Assembly (NCBI GenBank): GCA_023431285.1 | Contig: JAEYXN010000227.1 | Coordinates: forward strand, 1-35,887 | Source of the DNA: Bacteroidota bacterium | Lineage (GTDB): Bacteria; Bacteroidota; Bacteroidia; Cytophagales; Cyclobacteriaceae | Length of the DNA: 35,887 nt | Direction: 5' to 3' | Shown: positions 25,975-33,554 of the stretch, in pieces | How the letters are laid out: every line of letters starts with the position of its first letter | Position numbering within the stretch: position 1 is the stretch's first letter | The notes under the pieces: model-generated | Told to the model about the DNA's origin: nothing | The model's input: only the letters and a program-made list of their open reading frames with translations | Databases searched by the model: none | Translations under genes and position numbers: made by a program

Positions 25975-26511
25975 TCAGAAGCTACGTTGAATTTCCTTTT
26001 TTAGTTCAATTAGAGCGTGCGCGATTGGATCTACAGATTTTGACATCGACTTCTCGAATATCTTTTTAGAGAGATCCAGGCTGCTTGCATCCGGCAGCAC
26101 TTCACCAGCGGCATCATTAATACTCAGGATAAGATCTTCTTTGGCATTTCTGATTAGATCCCAAACTTCCTGACTCATGTATATCTGCTGAGATACATTG
26201 TGATTAAATTCGTTCCTGATTTCCTGCAAAAGGAGCTGATGAAATTCACGAGCGTTTATTCCACCCCCGCCTAATCTAACCAACAGATTTTGCGGGCTTA
26301 TTCGCTCAAGGAATAACGCCATTCTTTCATAGGCCTGCAGCCGGACGGGTAAAACATTTTCAATACTTTTTCCACGCACTTCGAGAGCGCGAATATCCAC
26401 TTCTTTTTGCACCTGGGTTCGTACGAGGAGATATGCCGCGTAAAGCACAACAGAAGCTGGGACAAGGATCTTGATAAATTCAATGACTACATCCATAGAA
26501 TTATTCTTCAC
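25975..26511 (-). CDS. Membrane-anchored protein of unknown function
   Basis: 178 residues. One N-terminal membrane helix (about 10-29, FIKILVPASVVLYAAYLLV), then a mostly helical cytoplasmic part: charged segment, LPVRLQAYERMALFLERISP, LLLQEIRNEFNHNVSQQIYMS, VWDLIRNAKEDLILSINDAA. I recognise it only as a conserved type seen in Bacteroidota without a named function. ATG at 26496 is an alternative start. First gene of the minus-strand operon; divergent from the IscA-like gene. Confidence 0.75.
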   Translation of the reverse strand: MKNNSMDVVIEFIKILVPASVVLYAAYLLVRTQVQKEVDIRALEVRGKSIENVLPVRLQAYERMALFLERISPQNLLVRLGGGGINAREFHQLLLQEIRNEFNHNVSQQIYMSQEVWDLIRNAKEDLILSINDAAGEVLPDASSLDLSKKIFEKSMSKSVDPIAHALIELKKEIQRSF

Positions 26512-26532
26512 TTAAAGGTGTTGAAATTTAGA

Positions 26533-26540
26533 TAATTTTG
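26533..26540 (+). promoter_or_regulatory. Bacteroidota -7 element before the IscA-like gene
   Basis: TAATTTTG matches TAnnTTTG exactly, 23 nt before the ATG at 26564. No clear TTTG lies at the -33 distance, so only the -7 box is supported. Confidence 0.4.
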
Positions 26541-26563
26541 AGACATCAATCTGACTTTCGCCA

Positions 26564-26887
26564 ATGTTTGACAACATCCAGCCGGTGACGATCTCCACCA
26601 GGGCCGCCGAGGAAATCCGGAAGATCATGCAAACCAAGAATATCCCTGCTGACTATGGCCTGCGGGTGGGCATTAAAGGTGGTGGCGGATGTGGTGGCGC
26701 TTCCCTCCTGCTGGGCTTCGACAAGAAGAAAGATTCCGATCTGGTATACGCTGTCGATGATATTCCCGTGTACGTCGACAAGAAACACACACTTTACGTC
26801 ATTGGAAAAGAAATTGACTTCCTCGAAAATGAGGAGGCCCGCGGATTTATGTTCATTGACCGCAAAACGGAAGAGGGAACGAGTTGA
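26564..26887 (+). CDS. IscA/HesB-family iron-sulfur biogenesis-like protein lacking the C-terminal Cys pair
   Basis: 107 residues with the HesB/IscA fold: ISTRAAEEIRKIMQ, LRVGIKGGGGCGGASLLLGF, VYVDKKHTLYVIGKEIDFL, GFMFIDRKTEE. A-type carriers bind Fe or Fe-S through one Cys in the middle plus a C-terminal CxC. Here the middle Cys43 is kept, but the C-terminal CGC is replaced by a charged tail, so it is a divergent family member whose metal-binding mode would differ. Its stop codon directly abuts that of folB on the other strand. Confidence 0.88.
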   Translation: MFDNIQPVTISTRAAEEIRKIMQTKNIPADYGLRVGIKGGGGCGGASLLLGFDKKKDSDLVYAVDDIPVYVDKKHTLYVIGKEIDFLENEEARGFMFIDRKTEEGTS

Positions 26888-27247
26888 TTATCTTCTTCTG
26901 GATACAGAGACAGATGAGCGTCTGCACTTCCCTCCAATGGGAGGATTGAGCTTCGATATTTTCAGATTCACCTCTGAAACAGTTGGTAATTCATCGAAGA
27001 TGTGGTTGACAATTTTCTCGGCGACTGTCTCGATTAGTTTGGAAGGTTGGTCCATCTCCTCCTTCACGATTCGAAAGAGAACTTCATAATCCACTGTACC
27101 GTCAAGATTATCTTCCTTCGCGGCTGAAGTGAAATCTGTTTCGACCACTACGTCGACTTCAAAGAAATTTCCTGATTCGCGTTCATGGGGATAAACGCCA
27201 TGAAAGGCGTGAAACTCCAGACCTTCCAGGGCTATCTTTCCAATCAT
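26888..27247 (-). CDS. folB: Dihydroneopterin aldolase
   Basis: Retro-aldol cleavage of 7,8-dihydroneopterin to 6-hydroxymethyl-dihydropterin in folate synthesis. 119 residues, usual length. GVYPHERE (Glu22), the TVDYEVL substrate strand, LIETVAEKI and catalytic Lys99 in KISKLNPP match the family. A 7,8-dihydroneopterin epimerase is the close alternative. Overlaps the stop of divIVA by 4 nt, so it is translationally coupled behind a cell-envelope gene. Confidence 0.93.
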   Translation of the reverse strand: MIGKIALEGLEFHAFHGVYPHERESGNFFEVDVVVETDFTSAAKEDNLDGTVDYEVLFRIVKEEMDQPSKLIETVAEKIVNHIFDELPTVSEVNLKISKLNPPIGGKCRRSSVSVSRRR

Positions 27248-28041
27248 CCGATCTCGTCAAAGAAGCTTTTATGCACTTTGCGAGGTGCGGGCTGGGCGGG
27301 TACAGGTTCATTCTCCAGCACCGGCTGGATTTCTTCTTTGGGAGTTGATTCCTGCTGAAAGGATACCTGAAGCGGTGCTTCTTTTATAGGCTCCTCTTTG
27401 ACCTTTTCCTCTTTCACCGGTTCCTTTTCGACACGCTGCACTTTTTCAAAATCGATATTTGGAAAAGCTATTCTCTTGGCTTCTTTGCGGGCCATTGCCA
27501 GATGTTGATCCGGATTGAAGTCTTTCGAAAGCAACCGCGATCTGTCAACACGCTCCAGCATGTCATTGGCAAATCTCTTTAGATCGGAAAGCAGATCCTC
27601 TCTGGCTGTTTCCAGTTTCTTATAATTCTCCACCAGCACTTTCAGCCGGTCTTCCATTTCAGCGACAATCTCCTTGGCGCGGACATCCGATTCTTCAATC
27701 GTATCCTTTGCCTTGGATTTCGCCTCATTCAGAAGAGCTTCAGCCTTCAGTTGAGTTTCCTTCAAATGGAGTTCAGCCGTTACCCGGGCCTGCTCGATGA
27801 CGTGAGCACCGGTATCTTCGGCAGTCTTTAGTGTTTTATACAGAGAGCTTTCTACTTCGCGTAGTTTAGTCACTTCGCGTTCCGCAGCCTCCAGGCGGAT
27901 CTTGAGTTCTTTGTTATCGTCGTTGAGGCGTTCCCACTCCTGGGAGAGTGTTAAAAGAAAAGCATTGACCTCGTCCTTTTCATAGCCGCGGAAGTTTTTC
28001 TCGAAGGTCTTCTGGCGTATTTCGATCGGAGTGATTCTCAT
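27244..28041 (-). CDS. DivIVA-domain coiled-coil protein
   Basis: 265 residues. The N-terminal DivIVA domain (1-about 60: MRITPIEIRQKTF, FRGYEKDEVNAFL) is followed by long coiled coil (about 40-165, many Glu/Lys heptads), a Lys/Glu/Pro-rich disordered linker (about 195-250) and a short conserved-looking tail SFFDEIG. DivIVA proteins sense curved membrane and scaffold division or polar growth; the role here is by analogy only. Sits 9 nt after the WD40 gene and overlaps folB. Confidence 0.92.
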   Translation of the reverse strand: MRITPIEIRQKTFEKNFRGYEKDEVNAFLLTLSQEWERLNDDNKELKIRLEAAEREVTKLREVESSLYKTLKTAEDTGAHVIEQARVTAELHLKETQLKAEALLNEAKSKAKDTIEESDVRAKEIVAEMEDRLKVLVENYKKLETAREDLLSDLKRFANDMLERVDRSRLLSKDFNPDQHLAMARKEAKRIAFPNIDFEKVQRVEKEPVKEEKVKEEPIKEAPLQVSFQQESTPKEEIQPVLENEPVPAQPAPRKVHKSFFDEIG

Positions 28042-28050
28042 ATGATAAGT

Positions 28051-28956
28051 TTAAAAAATCATGTGCCAGACGGAAATAGTCCGGTCATCGCTTGCACTTA
28101 CTATCTGGTCCTTGTACGGAGTCCATAACACTTTGTTGACCGAAGTAACATGACCACCATGTCTTGCCCGATCAACCACCTTCAGAAGCTTTCGCTCTGA
28201 AGCATCCCAAACCTTAATGGTCTTGTCCAGGCTACAAGTTACAAAATGTTTCGCATCGGGGCTAAAATCAAAGTGATTTATCGCAAACATGTGCGCCACG
28301 ATTTCTTCCTCAAGTTCGAGGGAATCGGCGTTCCAGAACTTCAATCTTGCGTCGCGGGAACCACTTACAAGGAAAGAAGAATCCGGTGTATACCGTACTG
28401 CAAAAACGGAGTTAGCATGTGCTGGAATTTCCCTCTTCATATTAAGGTTAAAGTCATAGGTGCGGATCATGTTATCGCTAAAACCTACCGCTATCTCCGC
28501 GCGGTTTTTATCGACCGCGATAGATCGCGCGCTGCGCTGACTCGCCTGCACCTTTCGCTTTACCGTAAGCGAAGATGGATCCACCTTCGTCAATGAACCA
28601 TCGCCTGCTCCCACGAAAAGAAATCCTCCATGCTCCTGGATATCAAATATTGCTGCGTCCGTCAACTTTAACGAACCCACTTCTGTTTTAGTGTCAACAT
28701 CGAGAAGATGAATTCCCTCGTAATTATGTCCGGCGACCAGTACGTTTTGGGAGGCGACATACTTCAGGGCATATACCGAATTCGGGAGCCGCGCAATGAG
28801 CTGGCCTTCTTCGGGATTAGTCAGATCCCAAAGCACGACCATACCATCACCTGAAGCCGAGAAAAACTGATTGGTTTCTTTGTATGCCGCAAGAGTGTAC
28901 ACACAATCGCGGTGACCTTTGAGAGAATGAACTTTATTGACGGTTACCGTTGACAT
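28051..28956 (-). CDS. WD40-repeat beta-propeller protein
   Basis: 301 residues, cytoplasmic (no signal peptide). WD repeats are visible along the whole length: GHRDCVYTLAA...VVLWDL, SVYALKY, SARSIAVD, HANSVFAVRYTPDSSFLVSGS, FDFSPDAKHFVTCSLDKTIKVWD, HGGHVTSVNKVLW...ISVWHM, about seven blades, enough for a closed propeller. Such proteins serve as interaction platforms; no partner is shown by sequence, but it is first in an operon with divIVA and folB. Confidence 0.92.
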   Translation of the reverse strand: MSTVTVNKVHSLKGHRDCVYTLAAYKETNQFFSASGDGMVVLWDLTNPEEGQLIARLPNSVYALKYVASQNVLVAGHNYEGIHLLDVDTKTEVGSLKLTDAAIFDIQEHGGFLFVGAGDGSLTKVDPSSLTVKRKVQASQRSARSIAVDKNRAEIAVGFSDNMIRTYDFNLNMKREIPAHANSVFAVRYTPDSSFLVSGSRDARLKFWNADSLELEEEIVAHMFAINHFDFSPDAKHFVTCSLDKTIKVWDASERKLLKVVDRARHGGHVTSVNKVLWTPYKDQIVSASDDRTISVWHMIF

Positions 28957-29047
28957 TGTGTGCGCATAATGCTGAAAGTTCTAACTTTCCGATAGTTTTA
29001 GCAACGAATGACAGCAATAGTATTTATTACTCCGAAACAGTTCTGGG

Positions 29048-29683
29048 ATGCCGCTGGAAGTCTTTGAGACGGGATCGAAAAGAGCATGGGCTCTATGGCG
29101 AATCACGGAGACGGAAGCAGAGCTGACGGAACTTCTGAATTACAAGGAAGAGATTCCTGCAGGGATCTCTAATCAACAAAAGAGGCTTGAGTGGGTGGCC
29201 GGGAGACTTCTAACCCAAACCCTACTGGAAAACTTCGATCTTGCATACAACGGTCTTACGAAAGACGAATTCGGAAAACCTTTCGCTACCGACCTCGACG
29301 TCCATCTTTCTTTGTCTCACTCTTATCCTTTCGTTGCCGTGGTCGTTGATCGAAGATATATAGTCGGTATTGACCTTGAGCAACCGAAGGAAAAACTTTT
29401 GCGGGTGGCGCCGCGGATTCTTTCCGAGGAAGAGCTCGGAAACGCGGGTGATAATCTGATAAAACATTGCATTTATTGGTGTTCGAAGGAAACGCTGATC
29501 AAGATCTATGGTAAAAAAGACCTTACGCTGTCACGGGACCTCCTGATAGAGCCCTTTGAGGTCTCAATAGAAGGCAATATTGTTGGCCGAATAATTGTCA
29601 ATGAAGTCGAAACGGTGATACCTTTATATTACAAGGTCTTTAGCCAGTTCGTCGTGGTGTTCAACCGGGAGGAAATTGCATGA
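29048..29683 (+). CDS. 4'-phosphopantetheinyl transferase family protein (Sfp type)
   Basis: Transfers phosphopantetheine from CoA to carrier proteins. 211 residues, Sfp-type size. Motifs: GKPF (76-79), HLSLSHS (86-92), VGIDLE (106-111, Mg ligands Asp109 and Glu111) and WCSKETLIKIYGKKDL (144-159, Glu148). The carrier protein served is unknown; no synthase is nearby. Divergent from the WD40 gene, upstream of the peroxiredoxin-like gene. Confidence 0.92.
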   Translation: MPLEVFETGSKRAWALWRITETEAELTELLNYKEEIPAGISNQQKRLEWVAGRLLTQTLLENFDLAYNGLTKDEFGKPFATDLDVHLSLSHSYPFVAVVVDRRYIVGIDLEQPKEKLLRVAPRILSEEELGNAGDNLIKHCIYWCSKETLIKIYGKKDLTLSRDLLIEPFEVSIEGNIVGRIIVNEVETVIPLYYKVFSQFVVVFNREEIA

Positions 29684-29699
29684 AGACAAAACTGAACGG

Positions 29700-30278
29700 A
29701 TGAAAAAATTAGTGCTTTTTGCGGTAGCTATTATTCTGACGACGTCCATTGGGTGGAGTCAGAAATTGAAGGAATTCAGCCTGCGTAACGTCATAAACGA
29801 CCAGGACGTTTCGCTTGAAACGTTTCCTTCCTGCCAGGGACTACTCATCATTTTCACCAGCAACTCCTGCCCATACGATGAGCATTATAGAAACCGGATC
29901 AAGAAATTATCTGCCGATGTTGGCGAGAAAGTCCCTGTTTTGTTGGTGAATTCCAATACCGAGCCCGCGGAATCGATTCAAAACATGGTTAAAAGAGCCC
30001 AGCAGCTAGGGCTCACCGTGCCTTATCTGGCTGATAAGGAACAAGTCCTCATGCAACAGCTTGGAGCGACAAAGAATCCTCAGGCATTTCTTCTAAAGAA
30101 CGACAATGGCTCGTTTTCGGTAGTGTATAGCGGGGCCATCGACGATAATGCACAGGTGGAAGCCGATGTGAAGCACGCCTATCTGAAGGACGCCATTGAC
30201 ATCATGCTGGCCAATCAAAAGATCACTACTCCCGAAGTCAGGCCAACAGGGTGCACGATCAGGCGCAAAAGCAACTAA
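29700..30278 (+). CDS. Exported thioredoxin-fold, peroxiredoxin-like protein
   Basis: 192 residues. Signal peptide (1-20, ending GWSQ), then a redoxin domain: FSLRNVINDQDVSLE, LIIFTSNSCPYDEHYRNRI, TVPYLADKEQVLMQQLGATKNPQAFLL. It carries a single Cys at the redox position (SCPYD) instead of CxxC, and ends in the PTGCTIRR motif characteristic of the PRX-like1 group. Likely a periplasmic thiol-dependent redox protein. Start at 29700 gives the signal peptide; 16 nt after the phosphopantetheinyl transferase stop. Confidence 0.85.
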   Translation: MKKLVLFAVAIILTTSIGWSQKLKEFSLRNVINDQDVSLETFPSCQGLLIIFTSNSCPYDEHYRNRIKKLSADVGEKVPVLLVNSNTEPAESIQNMVKRAQQLGLTVPYLADKEQVLMQQLGATKNPQAFLLKNDNGSFSVVYSGAIDDNAQVEADVKHAYLKDAIDIMLANQKITTPEVRPTGCTIRRKSN

Positions 30279-30339
30279 CCCGACGGTCAATCCTGCCAGG
30301 CAATTCATTTTAACACCGTAGAAAGTTTTCTAAGAAAAC

Positions 30340-30795
30340 TTAGCGTTGCGGACCAATGAGGAACACGCTGCGGTCGCCGATACTTATGGTGACGACGATA
30401 ATCAACAGAGCGATTGCGTTGAAGATGAGCAGCCTTCTGTGTTTGGCAACATCATCGGTCATTCTTTTTGACGTTGTGCGCGCTGCGGTTATTAATGTAA
30501 CCGCGATGACCATACCTGTCAGGTGCTCGACAGTCCAGTAGCGAAGCAATGGCTCCTTCATTGCAGCGCCACTGAATTGAACAAGGCCATCCCGCGTAAG
30601 ATGCATTATATACAGGATCAGGCCGACGATGAGCTGCATGTGAGTAAAAATCAGAAGGTACAGACTGAACTTATTGTCCCATTTTCCGAAAGGCTTTTTA
30701 TTCATCACCCCCAGGAGTGAGTTTACGATCACAATGATGAGAGCGATAAGAATGAAGTACCGCAGCAAGGAGTGGGAGTGCAAGAGACCTGTCAT
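30340..30795 (-). CDS. Four-helix membrane protein, cytochrome-b-like, function uncertain
   Basis: 151 residues, about four membrane helices (10-30, 43-65, 90-105, 122-140) with histidines near helix ends: His6 and His8 (LLHSHSLLRY), His52, His65, His91 (VEHLTGM) and His119. Similar small Bacteroidota proteins are often labelled cytochrome B; the histidine pattern would allow haem binding, but that is inference. No other respiratory gene is nearby. Confidence 0.7.
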   Translation of the reverse strand: MTGLLHSHSLLRYFILIALIIVIVNSLLGVMNKKPFGKWDNKFSLYLLIFTHMQLIVGLILYIMHLTRDGLVQFSGAAMKEPLLRYWTVEHLTGMVIAVTLITAARTTSKRMTDDVAKHRRLLIFNAIALLIIVVTISIGDRSVFLIGPQR

Positions 30796-30847
30796 GTTTC
30801 TAAAATTTTGGCCAAAATAGGCAAAGTTCCGAACTATGCCTCAGCTG

Positions 30848-30894
30848 CCGGGTAACAATGCCTGTTGCCGGGGGCGGTCACGCCGCTGTTTTTT
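30848..30894 (+). other. Two consecutive hairpins and a U-run upstream of the Bax inhibitor-1 gene
   Basis: CCGG(G)TAACA pairs with TGTTGCCGG (30848-30871; nine pairs, one bulged G), then GCGG TCACG CCGC (30874-30886) followed closely by TTTTTT (30889-30894). The 140-nt divergent region holding this has no gene. It could be a short regulatory RNA, a weak leader terminator or chance. Confidence 0.35.
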
Positions 30895-30908
30895 AAACCT
30901 CTATTTAT

Positions 30909-30916
30909 TATCTTTC
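30909..30916 (+). promoter_or_regulatory. Possible -7 element for the Bax inhibitor-1 gene
   Basis: TATCTTTC differs from TAnnTTTG only in the last base and lies 20 nt before the ATG. No clear TTTG at -33 was found. Confidence 0.3.
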
Positions 30917-30935
30917 CAGTTGAAATAGATACTAT

Positions 30936-31631
30936 ATGAACCCTAACACCTTAACGGTAGAGCAAATTGCGGCCGAGAACCAGCGATATATGGTGAAAGT
31001 TTATGGCTGGATGTGCCTGGCGATGGTCATCACCGGCGCTGTAGCTATGTACACAGCAGCCAGCGAAGCCGTTTCTGCTGCGATATCAAGCCCGTACGTT
31101 TTCTATGGATTGATCATCGTTCAGTTCATTGCCGTTGCCGTGTTGGTAAAGCTCGTGAACAAGATGAGCGCAATTGTCGCGACGGTGATCTTCCTGCTTT
31201 ACTCTGTGCTCTTTGGACTAACGCTGTCGTTTATATTCAAGATCTATACGTCTGAATCTATTGCCTCCACTTTCTTTATTACTGCAGGAACCTTCGGCGT
31301 AATGAGTGTCTGGGGATATCTCACCAAGACTGATCTCACCAAGTGGGGAAATATCCTGTTCATGGGATTGATCGGCCTTATCATAGCCTCTTTGGTTAAT
31401 CGATTTCTTCTCGAAAGCTCCGTTCTCTACTGGATCACCACTTGTGCCGGCGTTCTGATATTCGTGGGGCTAACGGCATACGATACGCAAAAGATCAAAA
31501 ACGCAAACATTATCGGAAACGAAGGGTCGGATGAAGATCACAAAGAATCCATCATTGGAGCGCTGATCCTTTATCTGGATTTCATCAACCTGTTTTTGTA
31601 TTTGCTGCGCATTTTCGGTCGCCGCAAGTAG
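30936..31631 (+). CDS. Bax inhibitor-1/YccA-family membrane protein
   Basis: 231 residues, seven membrane helices, inner membrane. Family features: N-terminal RYMVKVYGWMCLAMVITGAV, VFYGLIIVQF, ATFGVMSVWGYLTKTDL-type segment in the middle, TAYDTQKIKN and the C-terminal ALILYLDFINLFLYLLRIFG. Bacterial members behave as calcium-leak channels or modulators of FtsH-type proteolysis; which applies here is unknown. Single gene with its own likely promoter. Confidence 0.93.
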   Translation: MNPNTLTVEQIAAENQRYMVKVYGWMCLAMVITGAVAMYTAASEAVSAAISSPYVFYGLIIVQFIAVAVLVKLVNKMSAIVATVIFLLYSVLFGLTLSFIFKIYTSESIASTFFITAGTFGVMSVWGYLTKTDLTKWGNILFMGLIGLIIASLVNRFLLESSVLYWITTCAGVLIFVGLTAYDTQKIKNANIIGNEGSDEDHKESIIGALILYLDFINLFLYLLRIFGRRK

Positions 31632-31704
31632 CCAGGTTGCCTTTAGTCAAAAAGTTATCTAAAGCCGTCGGGAGATTCTTTATTTTCGTCCGAAAATCTC
31701 CATT

Positions 31705-32853
31705 ATGAAATATCTTAATCAAATAATAGTCGCTGCCGCCATTACAGTTTCGGCATGTTCCCAGCAGGAAAATACTAAGGAGGCAACGACCATTGCCGAT
31801 CCTTCCCGGATAGTAAAATCGGTGAAACAGGATTTTGTTATCGACACGATCACTAACGAATTGAAAAACCCCTGGGGGATCACGTTTCTTTCCGACGGTC
31901 GTATCCTTGTGACGGAACGCGCCGGCGAAATCAGGATCATTCAGGATGGCAAACTTCTCGACGAAAAAATCGAAGGTGTTCCGGCAGTTTTTGCCCATGG
32001 CCAGGGTGGCCTGATGGACATTGTCCGTCATCCGGATTATGACAACAACGGCTGGATCTACTTCAGCTTTGCAAAACCGGGAGATAACGGAGGCGGCACT
32101 ACTATCGCGCGCGCCAAAGTTGAAGGAAACAAACTAACTGATTTGCAGGAATTATTTTCGGCCCAGCCTTTCACCGACGCGGGTGTGCATTTCGGATGCA
32201 GGATCGCCTTCGATAAGGACGGCTACATGTTCTTCAGCAGCGGGGAAAGGGGTACGAAGGAAAACTCACAGAATCTGGGAAATCATCTTGGCAAAGTGTT
32301 ACGTCTACACGATGACGGACGCGTGCCTTCGGACAATCCATTCGTGAATCAGAAGGGCGCGAAGCCTGAAATATGGAGCTATGGTCATCGCAATCCTCAG
32401 GGGCTGGTCTATGATCAGACAACGAACACATTATACGACGTTGAGCATGGCCCGAAAGGCGGCGATGAGCTGAACAAAGTTGAGAAAGGCAAAAACTATG
32501 GGTGGCCTGTGATTACCTGGGGAATAGATTACGATGGAAAGCCAATCAGCGACATCCAGGAGAAGGACGGCCTGGAGCAACCTTTGCGCTACTGGGTTCC
32601 TTCAATCGCACCGTGCGGAGCCGCGATTGTCACCAGCGACAAGTACCCGAACTGGAAAAACAATATTCTCGTAGGGGCACTTGCTCATACACATGTTGCC
32701 AGAGTGGAAATGGAAAGTGAGAAGTATGTAGCCGAAGAAAAGCTTCTGGACAAGCTCGGACGGGTTCGAGCGGTTGCTCAAAGCCCTGATGGATTCATCT
32801 ATGTAGCTACGGAAAATCCGGGGCTCCTGGTGAAAATCACCCCTGTCCAATAA
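31705..32853 (+). CDS. PQQ-dependent sugar dehydrogenase-like lipoprotein (YliI/sGDH family)
   Basis: 382 residues. Lipoprotein signal with Cys18 (TVSACSQQ), then a six-bladed propeller of the soluble glucose/aldose dehydrogenase family: NPWGITFLSDGRILVTER, GQGGLMDIVRHPDY, the catalytic-type His162 and Arg166 in VHFGCRIAFDKDG, WSYGHRNPQGL, EHGPKGGDELN, GKNYGWPVITWG, SIAPCGAAIV. Likely oxidises sugars in the periplasm if PQQ is available; no pqq genes are present here. A strong terminator follows. Confidence 0.9.
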   Translation: MKYLNQIIVAAAITVSACSQQENTKEATTIADPSRIVKSVKQDFVIDTITNELKNPWGITFLSDGRILVTERAGEIRIIQDGKLLDEKIEGVPAVFAHGQGGLMDIVRHPDYDNNGWIYFSFAKPGDNGGGTTIARAKVEGNKLTDLQELFSAQPFTDAGVHFGCRIAFDKDGYMFFSSGERGTKENSQNLGNHLGKVLRLHDDGRVPSDNPFVNQKGAKPEIWSYGHRNPQGLVYDQTTNTLYDVEHGPKGGDELNKVEKGKNYGWPVITWGIDYDGKPISDIQEKDGLEQPLRYWVPSIAPCGAAIVTSDKYPNWKNNILVGALAHTHVARVEMESEKYVAEEKLLDKLGRVRAVAQSPDGFIYVATENPGLLVKITPVQ

Positions 32854-32876
32854 GCCGTATTCGAGAAACAACAGCC

Positions 32877-32909
32877 AAAATCCCCGGAGAACCTTCCGGG
32901 GATTTTTTT
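32877..32909 (+). terminator. Intrinsic terminator after the sugar dehydrogenase
   Basis: Perfect 12-bp stem AAAATCCCCGGA / TCCGGGGATTTT with GAACCT loop and T-run. Separates this gene from the sigma-factor unit. Confidence 0.93.
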
Positions 32910-32985
32910 ATAGCCACGTTGAAAACCACGTTCCTGACATCTCACGAAGGGTTTTCGGGAATACCGAAATAAATTTACAAACCCC

Positions 32986-33014
32986 TTGTAACATCCCCCC
33001 GGGGCCGGCGTCTA
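32986..33014 (+). promoter_or_regulatory. ECF-type promoter of the sigma-factor gene
   Basis: TTGTAACA (32986-32993) and CGTCTA (33009-33014), 16 nt between the AAC and the CGTC. A -35 with AAC and a -10 with CGTC is the classic ECF promoter form, so the sigma factor encoded 19 nt downstream probably transcribes its own gene. Confidence 0.6.
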
Positions 33015-33032
33015 GTTATTGAAATTGAACGG

Positions 33033-33554
33033 ATGAATATCGAAGCTTTTCAAAACCGTGTGTTGCCTGTCAAAAACAAGCTTTTTCGCTTTGCTCTCCG
33101 GTTCTTAAACAACGAAGACGAAGCGAAAGACGTGGTTCAGGAAGTGTTCATCAGGGTGTGGAATGGTCGCGATCAGATGGGTGATGTTCAAAATTGGGAG
33201 GCCTGGTGTATGCGCATAACCAGAAATCTTTCTCTTGATCGCATTCGCTCTCTGACCCGGAAGAATACACAGTCTATTGGTGAGACGTTCGATATCCGAC
33301 ACGATGCACAAACGCCGCATGAAAGCACAGAATCGCTCGAAAGTATGGAAAGGATCGGCCAGTTGATTAGTCTGTTGCCGGAGAAGCAGCGACAAGTCAT
33401 GCACCTTCGCGACATCGAAGGGTATAGTTACAATGAAATTTGCGAAATCATGGAGATCGATCTGAACCAGGTAAAGGTGAACCTTTTCCGGGCGCGGAAC
33501 TCGGTGCGTGAGAAACTGATGAAAATAGACGCTTATGGACTTCAGAGAAATTGA
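33033..33554 (+). CDS. ECF-family RNA polymerase sigma factor
   Basis: 173 residues. Region 2 (about 12-80): KLFRFALRFLNNEDEAKDVVQEVFIRVW, then WCMRITRNLSLDRIR; region 4 (about 110-160): LPEKQRQVMHLRDIEGYSYNEI, IDLNQVKVNLFRARNSVREKL. No region 3, as expected of ECF sigmas. The 3' end overlaps the next gene by 20 nt, the usual layout of a sigma with its cognate membrane anti-sigma. Not a SusC-linked type. Confidence 0.95.
   Translation: MNIEAFQNRVLPVKNKLFRFALRFLNNEDEAKDVVQEVFIRVWNGRDQMGDVQNWEAWCMRITRNLSLDRIRSLTRKNTQSIGETFDIRHDAQTPHESTESLESMERIGQLISLLPEKQRQVMHLRDIEGYSYNEICEIMEIDLNQVKVNLFRARNSVREKLMKIDAYGLQRN

Noticed and set aside
30323..30341. AAGTTTTC / GAAAACTT inverted repeat as a bidirectional terminator
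   Set aside because: Eight AT-rich pairs with a 3-nt loop and no following T-run; too weak to call a terminator.
31670..31700. GGAGATT / AATCTCC hairpin before the sugar dehydrogenase as a riboswitch
   Set aside because: Seven pairs across a loose loop, no known aptamer features; could be chance.
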